Part shown: positions 1 to 11,779 of the stretch, one piece after another
Numbering within the stretch: the first letter of the stretch is position 1
Layout: every line of letters starts with the position of its first letter
Origin: Euryodendron excelsum
Taxonomy: Eukaryota > Streptophyta > Magnoliopsida > Ericales > Pentaphylacaceae
DNA: 64,000 nucleotides
NCBI GenBank assembly: GCA_033060915.1
Contig: CM065378.1
Coordinates: 9,122,001-9,186,000 of the forward strand
Reading direction: 5' to 3'
The notes under the pieces: model-generated
Database searches by the model: none
The model's input: the letters and a program-made list of their open reading frames with translations, nothing else
Told to the model about the DNA's origin: nothing
Position numbers and translations under genes: made by a program

Positions 1-1199
1 TTTCCATTGGTAATCTGGACATTGGTGTTGGATCTAGACTAGAGGATTATCCCCTCCTTTTCTCAAAGAAGCTTTAGGTATTCTCCCAATAGAGTAATAA
101 TTAATGGTGTACCTTCCTTGCAAAGGAATAGGGGATTCCACAAATTGAATCATATCAGCCTGAAGTGGACTCTACTGGCTACCAAACAATTGCCTTTAGG
201 GAAAAGGAAAATTCCATTCATACGCAATTTTTTTATACAAAATATTCTATCACAACGGTGAGGGAGTGATATTTTTGTGATTAAAAGAAGTTCTTGGTAA
301 CTCCTCTATTTTAAAGTAAAAATGTCATAACTCAAACACAATATGCTATATTTAATATATATGTATATATATATTTTTTTCGTGTTTATATAACATTACT
401 TTTGGTTATATCGTAACCAAACATTGTTTTCGGTTTGCCTAGTCTTTCATTTAATTTTGGATGAAAAATGTAAACATTGCCGGTTGATTTCTCAAGGCCC
501 TTTTTTTCTTTTTGTTGCTACAATTGGAAAATTCTATTTTTACACAACTTTTGTGCGTAAAATTCTATCAAATCACTTGTTGTGGTATATTTATAATTAT
601 GAAGCAAAATAATTAATTTTTTTATTTGAAATGAACGGACCACAAACATTTACATCCCTATGTAATTCCAAAGAGTTGACCTGGGATTTGGGGGTGTGTT
701 TCCTTGAAAGTGTTATATTTCGAAACTTTTTAAGTGTTATTAATTTCTTGAATCACTACATGGCTTTCGATAATTACTTGATTTGTGTAAAACAAGAGAC
801 TACAAAGCCCCAAAATAAGTCGTGATGTGTACAAGTTGGCTCATATACTTAATTATAAAAAAATATAAAAATAAAAAACCACATAACTTTGTATAAAAAT
901 TCTATTAGTAATGCATCAATATTTGACAATTTAAGGTGAGCCAAAAAAAAGAAGGGAGGATTATTCAACTGATACTATCAAACGTTTCATCACAAATTAT
1001 TTTATTGACCCCTATTCGAATACTCAGCATATATAGTAGGATTATTCAACTTCAATATAAGACTGTCACTGTCAAATATATCCAAGGAAACACAACATAA
1101 AATTGAAACAGAAATAACCCAAAATTATCTATATATTTCTCTCTATTGTTATCTCTAATATCTGAAAATTACAGAAGGATTCGTTTCAAAATTTCTACA
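1..1199. other. Gene-free region downstream of the HHO gene
   Basis: AT-rich intergenic DNA beyond the 3' end of the minus-strand HHO gene. Two stretches (about 190-310 and 480-600) contain fragments reading like TTTTTATACAAAATATTCTATCA, resembling the MITE-like family seen elsewhere in the window, but neither has clear termini. The short reading frames here show no recognisable protein. The 3' untranslated region of the HHO transcript probably lies just below 1200; I cannot fix its end. Confidence 0.6.
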
Positions 1200-3330
1200 T
1201 CACTCTTCACTGTCAAATGCATCATCCGTGGAGGAAGAAGTAGCTGGGGAATTAGAATGAACTCCATCCTCGCTATGGCTGGGCGATTGCTTACGTTGTT
1301 GTCTTTGTGTTTCCGGTGTTGCTGTCTGTGGGAGGGGAGGCGCTGGTGCAGCCATTGGCGCATAGACTCCGTTAGGGGTGGAAACTCCAGATGCTTCCCC
1401 TGCCGCTGCTGCCGCTGCGTATTCCGCTGGTGGAACCCAGATTCCTCCCACCACTACAAACTGGGGTGCTTGTGGATTGTTGTTATTGTGAATTGAAGGT
1501 GTTGGTCTTCTTGTATGCAAGCGATATTTCTGTTAACAAGTAAAGGTTCCGGTTTAGGCCAAACTTGGAAACGATATCAGAAGTCTCAAAATTGATAGTG
1601 AAATTCCATAATGCCATGTAACAAAGGAAATACAATCCGAAGGGGTAGGCCTGGTCAAGGCTGGGACTTGATGGTTTGCTCGCTCCGATAATTTTGATCA
1701 AAATCACTTAGGTACTATCAATTTCTTGGCACATTTTCAGAATTTTTAATTCATAATTACTTAGTTTATGTGTGACAGGACTACATAAGTTTTGAAATTA
1801 GTTAAAATGCACACAAGCTGTCCCAAAACCCGATTATCAAAAGAAAAATGTAACAAAAAAATTACACTATTGTTTTTTGCTGCAGGGTATTCAGGTTCCG
1901 ACCGTCTACTCCCTCAAGAGGACCACTATCTTAGCACGAGGGTCATCCAACCAGTGAGCCACCCTTCTTGTTTCATAAATGCTTTTCTTGTCTAATGAAA
2001 GACCTTCCATGAAACTAATCGATGTTCTAGTGAAACTAACAAGAGCTTATCCACAGATGGCAATGGCCATTCTAGCAGTCAAGCAACAACTATTGCCAAT
2101 CTATCTTGGCCCATAATTAAGATGTATTACCAAACAGAAATGACATGCCCAGACACAATAATTCTACTAGTTTCAGTCAAAAGAATGAAAAGAATTGATA
2201 GAAAGCAATCAGATATGCTAACCTGTAAGTGGCTCTTGACTTCATCATTTGTAAGCCCATCAACCTTCATCAAATCCCTAATTTGCTTTGGCGTTGCCAC
2301 TGCAAATACAAATGCATTTCAAACTCAAATCAAATTCAATTCAATTTATATACAATTATATTTTAGTTTAATCAAAATGCTTGATGTGATACGAACCATG
2401 AGAACCACCAAGTTGTTGAAGGGCATGTAAGAAGCGCCTGTGCAACTCCGGCGACCAGCACCGCCTTGCCTTCCTATTAGACTGTCCTTCCTTCTCTTCT
2501 TTCTTACTTCCACCACTAGCACCGCCACTGCAGCCACCTGTTTCTGCAGTGGAGCTCGCTGCAGCGGTCAGAACTGAAGAAGGCGACCTTGCCGTTATCG
2601 TTGGGGTGGTCCCAACACTTTTCTCTCTCTTAAAAGGATGAAAAGCACCACCACCATTTCTCTTCACCTCCACGACTGAGACCTTTCTAGGTGAGTCCTA
2701 CAACAATTAATTTCCAAACTTCTAAGCCGAAATTAAACAAAACCCAAATGATAAAACTGATATAAAAAAAAAATTTGAAGTTAAGTACCTCTTTGATGAG
2801 TGGATCTGGCCCATCTGGAGTCTGATTCCACAGCTGAACAGATCTAAGCCAGTCCGATTTCTTCAAAGATTTCTCATTGTTCTTGTTATCTTTGATATTG
2901 TTTTTGGGTTTGTGAGATTGCTCTTCATCATCATCGGAAGAGGAGGTTCTCCTAATGGGAATAAATTCTTCCAAAACAGGCCCTTCGCTAGATATCTGTT
3001 CAGAACATTCAGATTGGCCATGAAAGTACTCCATGGTCGTCCCAGACAGCTGTTGCTTGCATGTCTCAATCGCTGCAAAACCCAAAAACAAAACCATAAA
3101 AAAATTTCCAGAGGAAGGAAAAACACATTCTAGGGAGAGAAATTGCAAGAATTTCCAAATGGGTATGTTCCTAACAACCAATTACCTTGAGTCACAAGCT
3201 CTAAACACAGAGGAAGCTCGCGTTGGAAGACCTGAATCTTGCGACGCTCCTCTTCAAGAGCCTCAACATATTCTCGACACCTCTGCATTTTCTCTCTATA
3301 ACTATGGTGCTCGTGAATATCGCTGATCAT
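1200..3330 (-). CDS. HHO: GARP/MYB-like transcription factor, NIGT1/HRS1/HHO class, five exons
   Basis: A nuclear transcriptional repressor; the Arabidopsis family (HRS1, HHO1-3, rice NIGT1) acts in nitrate and phosphate starvation signalling. Coding exons on the minus strand: 3330-3186, 3072-2789, 2682-2397, 2299-2223 and 1529-1200. All introns are GT-AG and the frame stays open, giving 373 residues ending in TGA. The N-terminal conserved block (residues about 15-50) contains [20 protein letters not shown], a predicted coiled-coil/dimerisation region. Residues 70-90 hold the conserved GQSECSEQ and [10 protein letters not shown] motifs. The GARP DNA-binding domain lies at about 216-272, from [12 protein letters not shown] to [13 protein letters not shown], and is split by a 77-nt exon as usual for GARP genes. 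A hydrophobic [11 protein letters not shown] stretch and a Ser-rich tail ([10 protein letters not shown]) follow. The start is the first ATG before the conserved block; residues 1-14 (with HEHH) are less conserved. Whether this is HHO2, HHO3 or NIGT1 by orthology is not decided here. Confidence 0.93.
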
Positions 3331-3512
3331 TTTGTGGTTCTTATCTTAGGGACAAAAGTGATTAAATTGAGAGGTTTTGTCTCAGCATAGAGAGATCCGG
3401 AGACAGGGAAAGGGTTGAGAGAAGAATAAAGGGATCTAAGTAGAATCACAAAAAGGAATAAACTTGGGATACAAGAAAAATATACATATATATAAGATGG
3501 TATAATACTTCT

Positions 3513-3528
3513 AGAGAGAGAGAGAGAG
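3513..3528. repeat. (AG)n microsatellite, 16 bp
   Basis: Pure AG dinucleotide repeat upstream of the HHO start codon. Confidence 0.9.
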
Positions 3529-3641
3529 TTGAAGCTGAAGGCTTGGGAGAGATCAGAAGGCGTGGAAGAGAGAGGTCGAAGTCGGGGCGTCGCATACAAA
3601 ACGAATCTTTGATGGGTTTATAGAGAGAGAAAGTTTGTCTT

Positions 3642-3665
3642 AGAGAGAGAGAGAGAGAGAGAGAG
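3642..3665. repeat. (AG)n microsatellite, 24 bp
   Basis: Pure AG dinucleotide tract (CT on the coding strand) further upstream of the HHO gene, probably in the promoter or distal 5' UTR. Confidence 0.9.
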
Positions 3666-3840
3666 TCGGGGTTGAATATTCGAGGGACTGATTCCTTCCT
3701 CGTCGTTTCTCTCTGTAGCCTGGCAATGACGTCACCCATTTCGATCAGATAAGATCGAAGACCCAACCGTCTCTAGAGCAATTATATGAGCGTGGGTTGA
3801 ATATTCTATACAGAGGATTTTAGCCTTGGGGAAATAGTTT

Positions 3841-3860
3841 ACATGAGGTCGACCTCATGT
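3841..3860. promoter_or_regulatory. 20-bp perfect palindrome upstream of the HHO gene
   Basis: ACATGAGGTCGACCTCATGT is exactly its own reverse complement, about 510 bp upstream of the HHO ATG. It could bind a dimeric regulator or be a relic of a transposon end. The function is not known. Confidence 0.4.
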
Positions 3861-5138
3861 TGCTAAACGTGAGCTCCTATTCTTTTTTTATAACTTAATT
3901 AGACAAGTACTAATACGTCGAGCCGAGTAATGAATTTTAAAATGTGTATAAATTTAACTTACTTAATTATGAAGTAATTACATTTTACTTTTTTTAAATT
4001 TGAGCAAAAATTACATTATCTCAATATAGTTAAAAAATGAACATAATATCCCTTATAATTTGAAATTATCCGTAAAATGAATGGAATTGTGACGGATATA
4101 GTGAAATGATAAAAATAACTCTACAACAGAGAATTCTTTATTTTGACCTAAAAGAAAAATTTTATCTTTTTGATGTTCTAATTTGAAAAAATAAAATTAC
4201 AAAAATACACGTGTTACAAAATTGTCTTTAACTTTAACAGTTTTCATCTATTTTATAGTGAAGTACAAATCACAAGGGATTATGTGTTCACTTTTAAACT
4301 ATATGAGGATCGTCTGATCTTTACTCAAATTACAATGAGCTAAGTATAATTACCCCTTTAATTTTTAAGCAGATGAAGTTAAGTTCGAGTAGCTTAATTT
4401 TTTAAAGTGTACTTAAATTTATTGAGCTAAGTTTTAATCGTACTTAAAAATAGATTTGTTTACCTAATATGTCAATTTTAAACGGTTTTTAACCGGCTAA
4501 ATGTGAGTGATTTTGTTTATTTTACAGTTTTACGAATAGCTTAATTAAGCACTGTATCAGTCTTTCTATGAGATTTTTACTTCAAATTTAATCAGACAAA
4601 ATCAAACGTGCCAATTAGTTAGACTGTATCATGATAGATTCTTCTTTAATATACAGGTGATTTGATCTCTCTCTAGGGATATTCTTGAGAATCACGAGAG
4701 GGTTCAAATGGGAATCTTTCAGAGACAGAGAGAGCGTGCTGTCACGCCTCCCCACGCCGCGTATAATTAGGTTGGGACCGCTTTGAAAGTAATGTTGCCT
4801 TTTCGCACTCTCTTAGGGCCAAAACAGTACCTCCTTCTCTCTTACGTGTAGAGCCTTGCCCAGTTGCATATACTAGCGAGCAAAGACACGAGCCACTAAG
4901 ATTAAGACACGCTTGTATCTTTTCTGGCCCCGAGGTAGTAATCACATCGTACGGTGTGTGATTGGATAATTTACGTCACCGTGCTTCATCGAATGCAATT
5001 TGCGACTCATGTTGGAGAAAAAATTATTCAGTGCTCCATTAGCACCGAACAATTTCTCCATTTCTGCCATCAACAGCACAAATTGACAACTGGTATTAAG
5101 GGACAAAGATTCAATTGTATGATAGTAATATTAAGAGA

Positions 5139-5314
5139 AATGCTATTTTTTTTGAAAAATTTGTACAGAAAATTTATTAAAATAATGTGACAGTGGTATT
5201 ATTGTAATTAAAAATTATTAATGTAAATTTTTTTGTTATAAAGTGAATGACTCTTATCTAACCACGTCGTTCTGGTAATAAGTTCTATATAAGTTTTTTA
5301 GTTTATATAGCATT
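5139..5314. mobile_element. MITE-like element, family M, 176 bp
   Basis: Bounded by short inverted ends AATGCTAT (5139-5146) and ATAGCATT (5307-5314). The interior is AT-rich and contains the family signature TTTGTACA followed by ATGTGACAGTGGTATTATTG and AAAGTGAATGACTCTTAT. The same signature recurs near 22.6, 22.8, 25.6, 25.7, 26.5 and 61.6 kb. It has no coding capacity. Superfamily unknown. Confidence 0.5.
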
Positions 5315-5646
5315 ACCCTGATATCAATTACTGTCCTTAAAATTTAAGTATTATAGTGAGACACTCACCACTATATGATGGATAAAAGATCGTAACAAAA
5401 ATAATAGCTAAAAATATGGATACTACCTATTTATTGGACTTTTTTCAGATATTAAGGGCTTTTTTTTAATAAAATAGAAAGATTTTAATATTGTCTTGAA
5501 GTAACTATGTATTATCAAATGCATCATTCAGTTTTAACACTTAATTATTGCATTATAATATGTGGCCTATACTAATAATCTAAATCAAACAAGCTCTTAA
5601 TCTAATTGTGGCATTCATAGAAAGGTCATTGTGATTTTTAGAGTAG

Positions 5647-5799
5647 TTTTGTACAAACAAAAATTTTCATGGAATTTACGTGCATATTATTCATTTAAAA
5701 TGATATGAGACTAATATTTTTATTTTTTTAAAGTAAAAGAACCTAAATAGACTACATCATTTTATTTATAAATTTTGTATAATTTTTGTTTGTGCAACA
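5647..5799. mobile_element. MITE-like element with 19-bp inverted ends
   Basis: Left end TTTTGTACAAACAAAAATT and right end AATTTTTGTTTGTGCAACA are near-perfect inverted repeats enclosing about 115 bp of AT-rich, non-coding DNA. The ends resemble family M, but the middle is more diverged, so it may be a relative. Confidence 0.45.
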
Positions 5800-6409
5800 T
5801 TACTCTTTCTAATGTTTGTTAAATTTCTTGGTGGGTAGTAATGGAATTTCTTGTGCTTAGAATCTTTGGTTATTTTTGCGGGTTTGAATTAGGGATGAAC
5901 ATCGGCTCAATGACCTGTAAAGCCCACTTACAACTTATAGAGTTTGGATCATAGTACAAGCATGTAGGGCATGAATCGACTGACATTTAAGCCCAATTGA
6001 AATTATGTGTTGACCTTGGAGAGCGTACCGGAAGCCTGACTTGGCCCGAAAGTTATATATTATATAATTAATACATATATGTATTTATATTTACTATTAT
6101 GTAAATATTTTTGTTTAAAATAGTTCTAAGCTAAATTAAGTTTTAGACCCGCATCTGAGCGAAGTTGATGTCGGTCCATTACATTTTATGCTATTTTGTT
6201 GTGCAAACTGGGCTGGAAAGTAGCACCCGGCCCTATGGTGACTCCTAATTGAATAAAATTGAGCCTTTCTATTGGGCTTTAAGACACCAGGTAGATCGAA
6301 CCCATGAATTTCCAAAGTGGACATATTACCTTAATTTATCGATCGATGGTGCAAAATATATTAGCCTTATAGAGTACAAGTATGCTAATGAATTTGGTTC
6401 TAAGGCAAG

Positions 6410-6905
6410 TGTAGGTGAGACTTTTAGGAAGGCTTAATTGAACTCTCAAACCAAATTGACGAGTACGAAGAATCTGTACGAGAAAAAGACAATGAGAATG
6501 CATCGACCCTTTATGGGCCGGAAACACTCCGATGATTAAGTTAGCAAACTTAATCACAATGAATCAAATAAAGTATAGAAAGTTAGAACTCAAGTGAACA
6601 TACCTTACACCTTAGTGATATGGGGTATTTATAGTATTCGGAATGCGATAATCTCATAGGAAATTGTATTCTGTCTCCTCCTAGAAGTCAATACTTTTGG
6701 ATATTTTGTTTAGTGTCCTAATCTTTTCAAAAATGGACTTGTATATGCTCAACCGACTTGGTCTTTGCTAGATTTGGGCTAAATTTACCATTGTTGGGGC
6801 CTTCATCCAGGCATTGGTGAGTTTGGGCCTCTTTTGACCCAGGTCAGCAGCATGTTCTTAATTGGGCCCGATCTGTTGTATTAGGTCTCCTTATTTTGAC
6901 CCACA
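6410..6905 (-). repeat. 3' LTR of the Tat element
   Basis: Aligns along its whole length with 15621-16115. It starts with TG and ends with CCACA on the plus strand. Shared landmarks include TTAGGAAGGCTT and GATTAAGTTAGCAA near the left end and GCATTGGTGAGTTTGG near the right end. A purine-rich stretch (GGGTTGAGAGGCAAT on the minus strand) abuts it at 6906-6920 and may be the polypurine tract. Confidence 0.9.
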
Positions 6906-7236
6906 ATTGCCTCTCAACCCTAGTGCCCTTCGAAAGGGGGTTGGGGCTGTTGCTATACAGCTTAGGTACATGGCACATGGCGCATGCCCAGTGCAACCAT
7001 CAAATGTCATTTAATGAGATGTGATTGTAAGGGAAACCCGATTTCTTTTGTCGTTATTTCATGCTTTTTTACAGACGAATGGTCTACCTTTCTAGACAAA
7101 ATGACAGATTGGTGGTACCTTGGATACTCTGCCTTTGCTCATCATATGAAGAAACGAAACTGTTTGTAAGTCATTCTCGTTTGTTCTTCTTTCCTTGCTC
7201 CCAGGCTAAAACCCTAGGATTCCTTGTCTGTTTCCC

Positions 7237-9503
7237 ATGGCGAACAAGCTTAGGAGTATGCTTGATGGTACAGCTGCCATTGTGGCCTTCAAGTGTAGAT
7301 ACGACGTCCCCGAAGTGGTAGATATTAGGTTAATCAAGCCCAATGATGATGGCTAGTTTGAAAATGAGGAAGGGACTCCCTTCCTTTTAATCGCCATTGT
7401 TGAGGGTGGACTTAGGTTCCCAATTCACCCTTTCCTAACTGTAGTCCTAAACCACTACGGAATCGCCCCTATCCAACTCCAATCCAACGGATATAGGATA
7501 TTTATGGGAGTAGTTAAGTTGAATAGGCGTCTGAACCAGAATTTAGGCCTCTATGAGTTTGATTACTGCTATTCGAGTGTAGAATTGATTGGGGCTAAGT
7601 TGGATCGAAAGAGGTACCAGCGTCCCAAAAAGTTGGTCTCCATTTTTGGGTTTAATAGCAAGCTGAGAGAGTTGGTCCAGTTCCTTCCTAATTCGAGGAA
7701 GGGGATTGACGACGTTATTGTGAGGGTAAACGAGCCATGAGAGTTCGAGAACATCCTAGAGGAGGTTTTCCCAAAGGTAAAAGGCCCCAGAGTCTTAAAA
7801 AAATAGGTGGATCCCCACCTCCTCTAACAGGTTCTTCTTTTATCTCTGCTTGCATCCGTCTCTGCTGATTTTGACATTTAGTCTCCATTTTTCCAGTTGA
7901 CTTCGGCATCAAAGACAAGGAGATTAAGTTAGTTGGTGTTGATATCGTCGCTCTCGACCAATTCTGGGCACTTAAAGGCGAGGGCGAGTTAAGAGGAATT
8001 AGTCGGGCTGCTCACTTTCTACTGGGTTACTAAATCTAGTACCAATCCTTCTCGGCAACTCACGGGGTGCCGACTGACATGATCCCCCCCCAGAAGGTGG
8101 AATGAGGCCTACACCAGCTTGGAGATTTTTTGATGGTCCTGTTACAACTCCTTGTTGTTGAAGGTGGTATGAAGCGTCTACAACCTTACAATCTGGAGGC
8201 CTTCCTCAAGAAGAGTGGCTCAAGGAGGAGGAAGGGGGATGGAGCGACCACATCCACTGATACTGCTAGTGTTGCTGCCGTTACTTTTGCAGTCGGTGCT
8301 TCTTCATCTATGCCGTCTCTTGTCGTTACGGTCTCTGCTACTTCCACAGTGGTGGATCTGGTGGAGCCTATGGTGTCTCAAAAGGCAAATAAAAAGAGAA
8401 GACTGGTGAAGGCCGCTGAGGTTGAAGGTGCTTTAGAGAAGTCAGCATGCCCCGGGCAGGAAGATAGGGGCAAAGAAGAGGAGAAAGGGACTGAGGAGTT
8501 TGTGGTGCGGCCAAAGGTTTTTGATCGTGCCATGACTTCTCAACATTCCATTCTTTTCAGTGCTAATGTTGCTGTTGAGGCTCTCTAGGCTGTTGTGCCA
8601 CCTGGAGATGTTAAGGAATTGAGCTGTATAACCACCGAAGAGAATTTGATGGGGGCAGCTCATGCATTTTCCCTTTGCATTTTCTTTGACACTTTGCTTG
8701 GCTTCTTACTAATGTATTCTGCTGTTTTGTTCTGATCAGGGAGCAATTTAGAACTTGGAGGCCATGCAGCATTTCTGTAGCCTATATGATCGGCACAAGA
8801 ACTTGCTGAAGAAGTATGGCAAGTTGAAGGATTATTTTCATGTCTGAGATTGGGATGCTCGTACTCTGAAGATGGCGCTGGAGAATAGCAAAGTCGTCCT
8901 TGCTAAAACCCAGGCCTACTTTAAGCAAAAGGAGAAGGACTTTAATAAGGTAACGGCTGAAGCTGCATCACTAAAGGCTCGGCTTGCTAAAGCTGAGAAG
9001 TCAGCATCTGAAGCGAAAGCAGGCTTAGTGGAAGCCACGACAAATCTAGAGAAGTTGAAGGCGGAGTCCCTGGCCCAATATACCAAGGGTTATGAGGATA
9101 CCGGAGACTACTATGAAGGATAAGTCAAGCAGATTTGCGAGCAATCTTTCAGGAAGGTTGGAAGGCAGCTTTGAGGAAGCAAGGCTTGGATAAATCTTCT
9201 TTTCTCTAAACGGAGATTCCTGCTCGGGGTGAGGCTGACTTGGGATCTGATGTAGAGGTTGATGAAGACGAAAAAGAAGAAGCTCCTCTTGGAGTCAAGT
9301 CAGTTGAATCTAACCTTACTGCCGAGTCTAACAATGCCGTTGATCCACCCTCTGCTAAATTACCTTCTGGTGAGACGAACCCTTCTGCCGAACTGCCTTC
9401 TGCTGGGACGAACCCTTCTACTAAACTACCTCCTGCCGAGACCAACCTTGTCGTTGATCCGCCTTCTATTGAAGCCACCCTTGTTGCTGATCTGCCTTCG
9501 TAG
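7237..9503 (+). pseudogene. Antisense accessory gene of the Tat element (Transposase_28 / 'putative gypsy type transposon' type)
   Basis: Reads opposite to gag-pol, between integrase and the 3' LTR. The first frame opens at ATG 7237 and runs to about 7776. It contains the conserved core RFPIHPFLTVVLNHYGIAP, followed by IQLQSNGYRIFMGVV, typical of Pfam 'Putative gypsy type transposon' proteins. It has in-frame stops at 7354 (TAG) and 7738 (TGA). A candidate intron 7777-7896 has GT-AG borders, but joining its exons leaves the frame off by one, so either the intron or the frame is damaged. 7898-8100 continues as DFGIKDKEIKLVGVDIVALD. 8130-8588 is a Ser/Ala-rich basic stretch. 8872-9123 is a predicted coiled coil (Lys/Glu/Ala heptads) ending in a tyrosine-rich segment, and 9240-9503 encodes an acidic Pro/Ser repeat tail. 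The function of this protein family is not established. Confidence 0.75.
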
Positions 9504-10039
9504 CTTTTTGTATTTTTGTAATTACGCCTGCAGGCAAGACATGTTTATGTAATAAAAGAGGATTTTTTTTACTATCTCAATTCTTTTTGTTTTATACTTA
9601 TGTTTTTTTAGCTCAAGTCTTTTCTGTCATTCTTTTACTAGTCGTTGTACTTGGTCTAAGTAAGTCCAGTTTTTAGCTATTTTTTAGTCAAACTGCTTAG
9701 CCGAACTATCCTATACAAGGCAGGCTTGGCTTTTTACCAAGCTTTTGATATGTTTTGGCCACCTTTTGAGCCGACTTGCCAAACCTAGGCAGGATTAAGT
9801 TAGACTCTTGGTTTTTATTTTAAAAATCTTAACCTTCGAAGGCCGACCTGCCTAACTTAGACCAGACCAAGTTTTTATACTTGGTTTTTGTTTTCCTTTT
9901 GTCCTTGCATTTTGGAATGACATCATATATACAGATTTGCTGAATGACTCCTGGTTTTATTGATAATGTGCAGCTCTTAAAGGGAAAAAAAACAAAGTAT
10001 TCTTATAGGTCATTACATCATTTAAGAATAAAAAGACTC

Positions 10040-11230
10040 CTACTGGTAGAATTTCCTGAGATTGTTAGCATTCCAAGGTTGGGGTAGTTGTCGACTTTCT
10101 TCAACAGTTTTTAGTTGGTATGCCCCCACATTGACCTGGGATGCAACTCTATAGAGACCTTCCCAGTTAAGGCCGAGCTTTCCATCTGCTGAATTCTTTA
10201 TTGCCCTCAGTACCTTTCTTAGTATTAAGTCGCCGGGAGCAAAGGCTCTTGGCTGAACTCGTTTGTTGTAAGATTGGCTTAGTTGTTGATGATATCCGGT
10301 AAGTTTAAATAGGACAACCTCTCTCTTCTCTTCAACAAGGTCGAGGTCCTTTGCCAAAGTTTGATCATTAAGGTCGGTATCGAATGCTGCTGATCCAATG
10401 GTTGGGAGGCCGACCTCTAAGGGTATTACTGCCTCCACCCTATACGCCATTGAGAAAGGGGTTTCTTCAGTATATCTCCTTGGAGTAGTTCTGTAAGACC
10501 ATAAGACGCTAGGCAGTTCTTCCATCCATTTTTCCTTAGCTTTTTTTAGCCTTTTTTTTTATCCCATTTAGCATAGTCTTGTTTGATATTTCGACTTACC
10601 CGTTACACTGCGGATAGGCCGGCGTTAAATAATAGTTTATGATCCCAAGCTCGTTGCAGGACATGTTGCTGTTGAACTGGGTATTGTTATCTAAAACCAG
10701 CGCACGGTGTATTTTGAATCTTGTGATAATGCTCCTCCAAGCAAACCTTTAGCGTTAATTTCTTTGATAATCGACAAAGGCTCTGCTTCAACCCACTTGG
10801 TGAAGTAATCTGTCGCCATTATAAGGAACCTCTTATTCCTAGGAGCTCGAGGCAGCTGTCCGACAATAACCAACCCTCATTATGCAAAAGACCACAGGAT
10901 GGTGATAGTTATAAAGTCCTCTGCAGGCTGGTGAATTATTGGCGAGAACTTCTAGTACTTTTCACATTTTAGCACATACTAAGCAGCATCTTTCGGTATA
11001 TAGGGCCACCAGTAGCCCTGTGAAATAGCTCGGTGGGTGAGTGATCTTCTGCCGATATGACTCCCACAAATCCCTTCATGAATTTTAAACAAGATGCCTT
11101 ATACTTTGTCAGGTTGAACACAATGTAGATAGGGATCAGTAAAAGATCTTCTATAAAGTTCTTTGTCAGGTGATAACCACTATTTCAATGACTTATGCTT
11201 GACTCTTCTAGCCTCGTTCTTGTCTTCCAG
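10040..11230 (-). pseudogene. Tat integrase, inactive
   Basis: The C-terminal half is well preserved at 10525-10040 (LPSVLWSYRTTPRRYTEETPF, GDLILRKV, NANNLRKFYQ), the expected end of a Tat integrase. The catalytic core start is visible at 10873-10691 (IMATDYFTKWVEAEPL, where canonical proteins have the first catalytic Asp). The stretch between (10530-10690) and the zinc-binding N terminus (10900-11230) are broken by stops and frame changes. The enzyme would have joined element cDNA to the host chromosome. Confidence 0.8.
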
Positions 11231-11284
11231 CAGCTCGTCCTTATCAAGATAAGAGATGATCGGGTCCATCTAAGATGGTCCTAA

Positions 11285-11775
11285 TTATTCAATAGCCAGC
11301 GCTTGCACTTCTTCTTGAAATATGCTTGGGCTAGACAGTGTCTTTACATGAATTGTTCTCTTTGATCCTAACTTTAGGGCTGCCACCAGTGTTACCAATG
11401 CATCAACATGAGTATTGTTGTCACGGCAGATCCGGTGAAGCTTGTATTTGTTGAACTTGTTGAGCAACTATTTCGCTTTTGTCAGGTACTGTGCCATTCT
11501 GTCGTTCTTCATGGCATATTCGCCCATGATCTGGTTAACCACTAGCTGGGAGTCTTAGTAGATCAATATCTCGGTAATCTTAAGTTCTATAGCTCGGCAC
11601 AGACCAGCCAACAGAGCCTCATATTCTGACTCGTTATTTGATGCAGTAAACTCTAGTTTTATGGCCTGGTCTAATCCCATACCATCTAGCGTGATTAGTA
11701 CTATGCCCAATCCTACCCCCTTGTCATTAGATGCTCCATTGACGAAGAGCTTCTCGTGATCAGTAATCTCCTATA
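11285..11775 (-). pseudogene. Second, archaeal-type RNase H domain of the Tat polyprotein
   Basis: Minus-strand translation shows a second RNase H motif series (ASNNESEYEALLAGL around 11640-11600, then DSQLVVNQIMGEYA, then NTHVDALVTL near 11410). This additional domain after the first RNase H is diagnostic of the Tat lineage. Stops interrupt it (for example near 11465). Upstream at 11782-11797 lies a run of 16 G on the plus strand. Confidence 0.7.
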
Positions 11776-11779
11776 ATTC

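Larger units (their letters stand above)
3331..3780 (-). promoter_or_regulatory. 5' untranslated region and proximal promoter of the HHO gene
   Basis: Directly upstream of the HHO start codon. It holds two GA tracts on the plus strand (CT on the coding strand) at 3513-3528 and 3642-3665, typical of plant pyrimidine patches. A TATA-like stretch (TATATATATG on the minus strand, about 3480-3495) sits some 150 nt upstream of the ATG and could set the start of transcription. I infer the layout; no start site can be read from sequence alone. Short frames in this interval look like by-products of the repeats. Confidence 0.45.
3861..6409. other. Gene-free interval between HHO and the Tat retrotransposon
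   Basis: AT-rich sequence with two MITE-like elements (listed separately). A locally more GC-rich patch at 4730-4960 lacks any recognisable protein. The stretch 5880-6260 contains ACCCGGCCC-like motifs seen in degenerate MITEs, but I could not define its ends. I see no gene. Confidence 0.55.

Noticed and set aside
1146..1496. Cys/Arg-rich 116-codon frame on the plus strand
   Set aside because: It is the antisense of the last HHO exon, whose minus-strand translation matches the family to its stop codon.
6401..6409. Possible Tat target duplication
   Set aside because: The flanks GCAAG and CTAAA do not match; the similarity of CTAAGG and CTAAAT is too weak to call.
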